From: JBFFSQ01 sp041572275
Lineage (GTDB): Bacteria; Pseudomonadota; Gammaproteobacteria; SZUA-229
Length of the DNA: 6,700 nt
Reading direction: 5' to 3'
Assembly (NCBI GenBank): GCA_041572275.1
Contig: JBFFSQ010000163.1
Location: 1 to 6,700 of the forward strand
Below the pieces are notes generated by a model that saw only the letters and a program-made list of their open reading frames with translations, was not told the origin of the DNA and made no database searches. This document shows, piece after piece, positions 5,851 to 6,700 of the stretch; the first letter of the stretch is position 1; each line of letters begins with the position of its first letter. The position numbers and the translations under genes are program-made.

Positions 5851-5927
5851 GTTGTCAGTTATAAGTTGTAAGTTTGAAGTAAAAGCCTAAAGCATTTTGC
5901 TTTTACTTCAAACTTACAACTATTAAC
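5851..5927. repeat. Inverted heptamer array with 22-bp perfect stem between convergent genes
   Basis: Positions 5865-5886 and 5899-5920 are perfect reverse complements (22 bp) around a 12-nt loop. The arms are built of heptamers: GTT at 5851, 5858, 5865 and 5872, then a variant GTAAAAG at 5879; on the right, units end AAC at 5913, 5920 and 5927. It fills nearly all of the space between the oxidoreductase stop (5844) and the rpiA stop (5935). The long hairpin could stop or stabilise transcripts from both sides, but the stem is AT-rich and neither side has a clean T tract, so a bidirectional terminator is only an inference. Confidence 0.85.
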
Positions 5928-5934
5928 GTATATT

Positions 5935-6597
5935 TTATTTCGGCATCACTGTTTTGGCGCCATCCGGTGTGCCCAGGATCAGTACGTCAGCTCCTCGGTT
6001 AGCGAACAGGCCACAGGTGACGACACCCGCCCAGCTATTGATTTCATTTTCCATTTTGATCGGCTCCATGATTTTCATATCATGAACATCGAGAATTACA
6101 TTACCGTTATCAGTGATAAAGTTTTCACGCCAGACGGGGCGGCCACCCATGGCAGCTAGTTTGCGGCCAATGTAACTACGTGCCATTGGGATAACTTCTA
6201 CGGGTAATGGAAATTCGCCCAGTATATCAACTAGCTTGGATTCATCAGCAATACAGACAAACTTTTCACTGGCACCAGCAATAATTTTTTCACGGGTGAG
6301 TGCACCACCACCACCTTTGATCAGTGACAGGTTGTGGTTAGATTCATCTGCACCATCGATATAGACAGGAATGTAATCGACGCTGTTCAGGTCCATGACA
6401 GGAATGCCACGTGCTTTCATTAATTCGGTCGAGGCTTCTGAGCTGGAAACGGCGCCTTTGATCTTGCCCTTGATTTCGGCCAGGCAGTCGATGAAATGAT
6501 TAACAGTGGAGCCGGTGCCTACACCGACAATCTCGTCTTCAACAACATAGGCCATTGCAGCTTCGGCGGCTTTGCGTTTCATTTCATCTTGAGTCAT
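5935..6597 (-). CDS. rpiA: Ribose-5-phosphate isomerase A
   Basis: The 220-residue enzyme interconverts ribose-5-phosphate and ribulose-5-phosphate in the cytoplasm (non-oxidative pentose phosphate pathway; also used in the Calvin and RuMP cycles). It aligns without gaps to E. coli RpiA (219 residues, from memory) through the active site: the phosphate-binding loop GVGTGST at 25-31, SSSEAST at 51-57, DGADE at 81-85 with catalytic Asp81 and Asp84, KGGGGALTREK at 94-104 with Lys94 and Glu103, then FPLPVEVIPMA and TDNGNVILDVH. All key residues are present. I chose the ATG at 6597 (MTQDEM) because it matches the E. coli start and has GGAG seven bases upstream; a TTG start at 6612 would place that site inside the gene. 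It converges on the oxidoreductase gene and is transcribed alone within the window. Confidence 0.97.
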   Translation of the reverse strand: MTQDEMKRKAAEAAMAYVVEDEIVGVGTGSTVNHFIDCLAEIKGKIKGAVSSSEASTELMKARGIPVMDLNSVDYIPVYIDGADESNHNLSLIKGGGGALTREKIIAGASEKFVCIADESKLVDILGEFPLPVEVIPMARSYIGRKLAAMGGRPVWRENFITDNGNVILDVHDMKIMEPIKMENEINSWAGVVTCGLFANRGADVLILGTPDGAKTVMPK

Positions 6598-6604
6598 AGT
6601 AGTG

Positions 6605-6608
6605 CTCC
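6605..6608 (-). promoter_or_regulatory. rpiA: rpiA ribosome binding site
   Basis: GGAG on the minus strand lies seven bases before the ATG at 6597. It decides against the five-residue-longer TTG start at 6612. Confidence 0.8.
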
Positions 6609-6612
6609 ACAA

Positions 6613-6686
6613 AAATTATTGGAATAATCCTGAATTAATTGATCAGGATGATACCTGTTACAGGCCGACAAGTCAGCTAAAACGAT
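6613..6686. promoter_or_regulatory. rpiA upstream region with small palindromes
   Basis: The region holds three short inverted repeats: ATTATTGGAATAAT (6615-6628), TCCTGA/TCAGGA around a 9-nt loop, starting at 6628, and CCTGTTACAGG (6654-6664). On the minus strand CCTGTAACAGG lies between a TTGTCG and a TATCAT, but these are only 12 bp apart, too close for a normal -35/-10 pair, so I assign no promoter hexamers. The palindromes could be operators or chance in AT-rich DNA. Confidence 0.3.
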
Positions 6687-6700
6687 ATGACACAAAAATA
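6687..6700 (+). CDS. Possible first codons of a divergent gene (partial)
   Basis: ATGACACAAAAATA opens a frame, Met-Thr-Gln-Lys, running off the window divergent from rpiA. No good Shine-Dalgarno is seen before it. In several gammaproteobacteria, threonine dehydratase ilvA lies next to rpiA, so that is one guess, but four codons cannot identify a gene. Confidence 0.2.

Noticed and set aside
5865..5920. Classic bidirectional Rho-independent terminator
   Set aside because: The stem is long and perfect but AT-rich, and neither side is followed by a clean T tract; kept as a repeat with possible termination function.
5935..6612. Longer RpiA starting at the TTG at 6612
   Set aside because: The GGAG ribosome binding site falls within the extra five codons, and the E. 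coli protein starts at the position equal to 6597.

Overview
The window looks like a piece of a gammaproteobacterial chromosome of moderate GC. Three genes support this. The first is a Porin_4-type outer-membrane porin with a Sec signal peptide and a C-terminal Phe. The second is a very large FAD plus iron-sulfur oxidoreductase with an N-terminal DUF3683-like region, an architecture I know from beta- and gammaproteobacteria. The third is a ribose-5-phosphate isomerase A that lines up residue for residue with the E. coli enzyme through its active site. The exact genus cannot be read from the sequence.

Layout: 1-812 has no convincing gene. It holds a MITE-like element with inverted ends (21-206), a 13-14 bp direct repeat, eight perfect tandem copies of a heptamer (361-416), and a probable porin control region. 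That control region has three 10-bp direct repeats (481-510), a near-palindrome (523-539), a structured leader with a terminator-like hairpin (677-717) and a 14-bp perfect palindrome (766-779). The porin (813-1799, +) ends inside a short heptamer repeat and is followed by a strong intrinsic terminator (1827-1854). Next come an inverted heptamer array (1874-1937), an extended -10 promoter and the 1282-codon oxidoreductase (1996-5844, +). A 22-bp perfect inverted repeat (5865-5886/5899-5920) separates it from the convergent rpiA (5935-6597, -). The last 100 bases are the rpiA upstream region, with small palindromes and possibly the first codons of a divergent gene.

The genes do not form an operon and each appears to be its own transcription unit. 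The oxidoreductase resembles GlcD- and GlcF-like parts fused in one chain and probably oxidises a D-2-hydroxyacid (D-lactate, glycolate or D-2-hydroxyglutarate are candidates). RpiA interconverts ribose-5-P and ribulose-5-P. The porin lets small solutes through the outer membrane.

The most notable signal is not a gene. Four separate non-coding stretches carry short arrays of a heptamer starting GTT (AAC on the other strand), held at exactly 7-bp spacing although the other four bases vary. Two arrays are clearly arranged as inverted repeats and a third may have a short opposing arm. They look like members of one dispersed, slippage-prone repeat family placed at gene ends and promoters.
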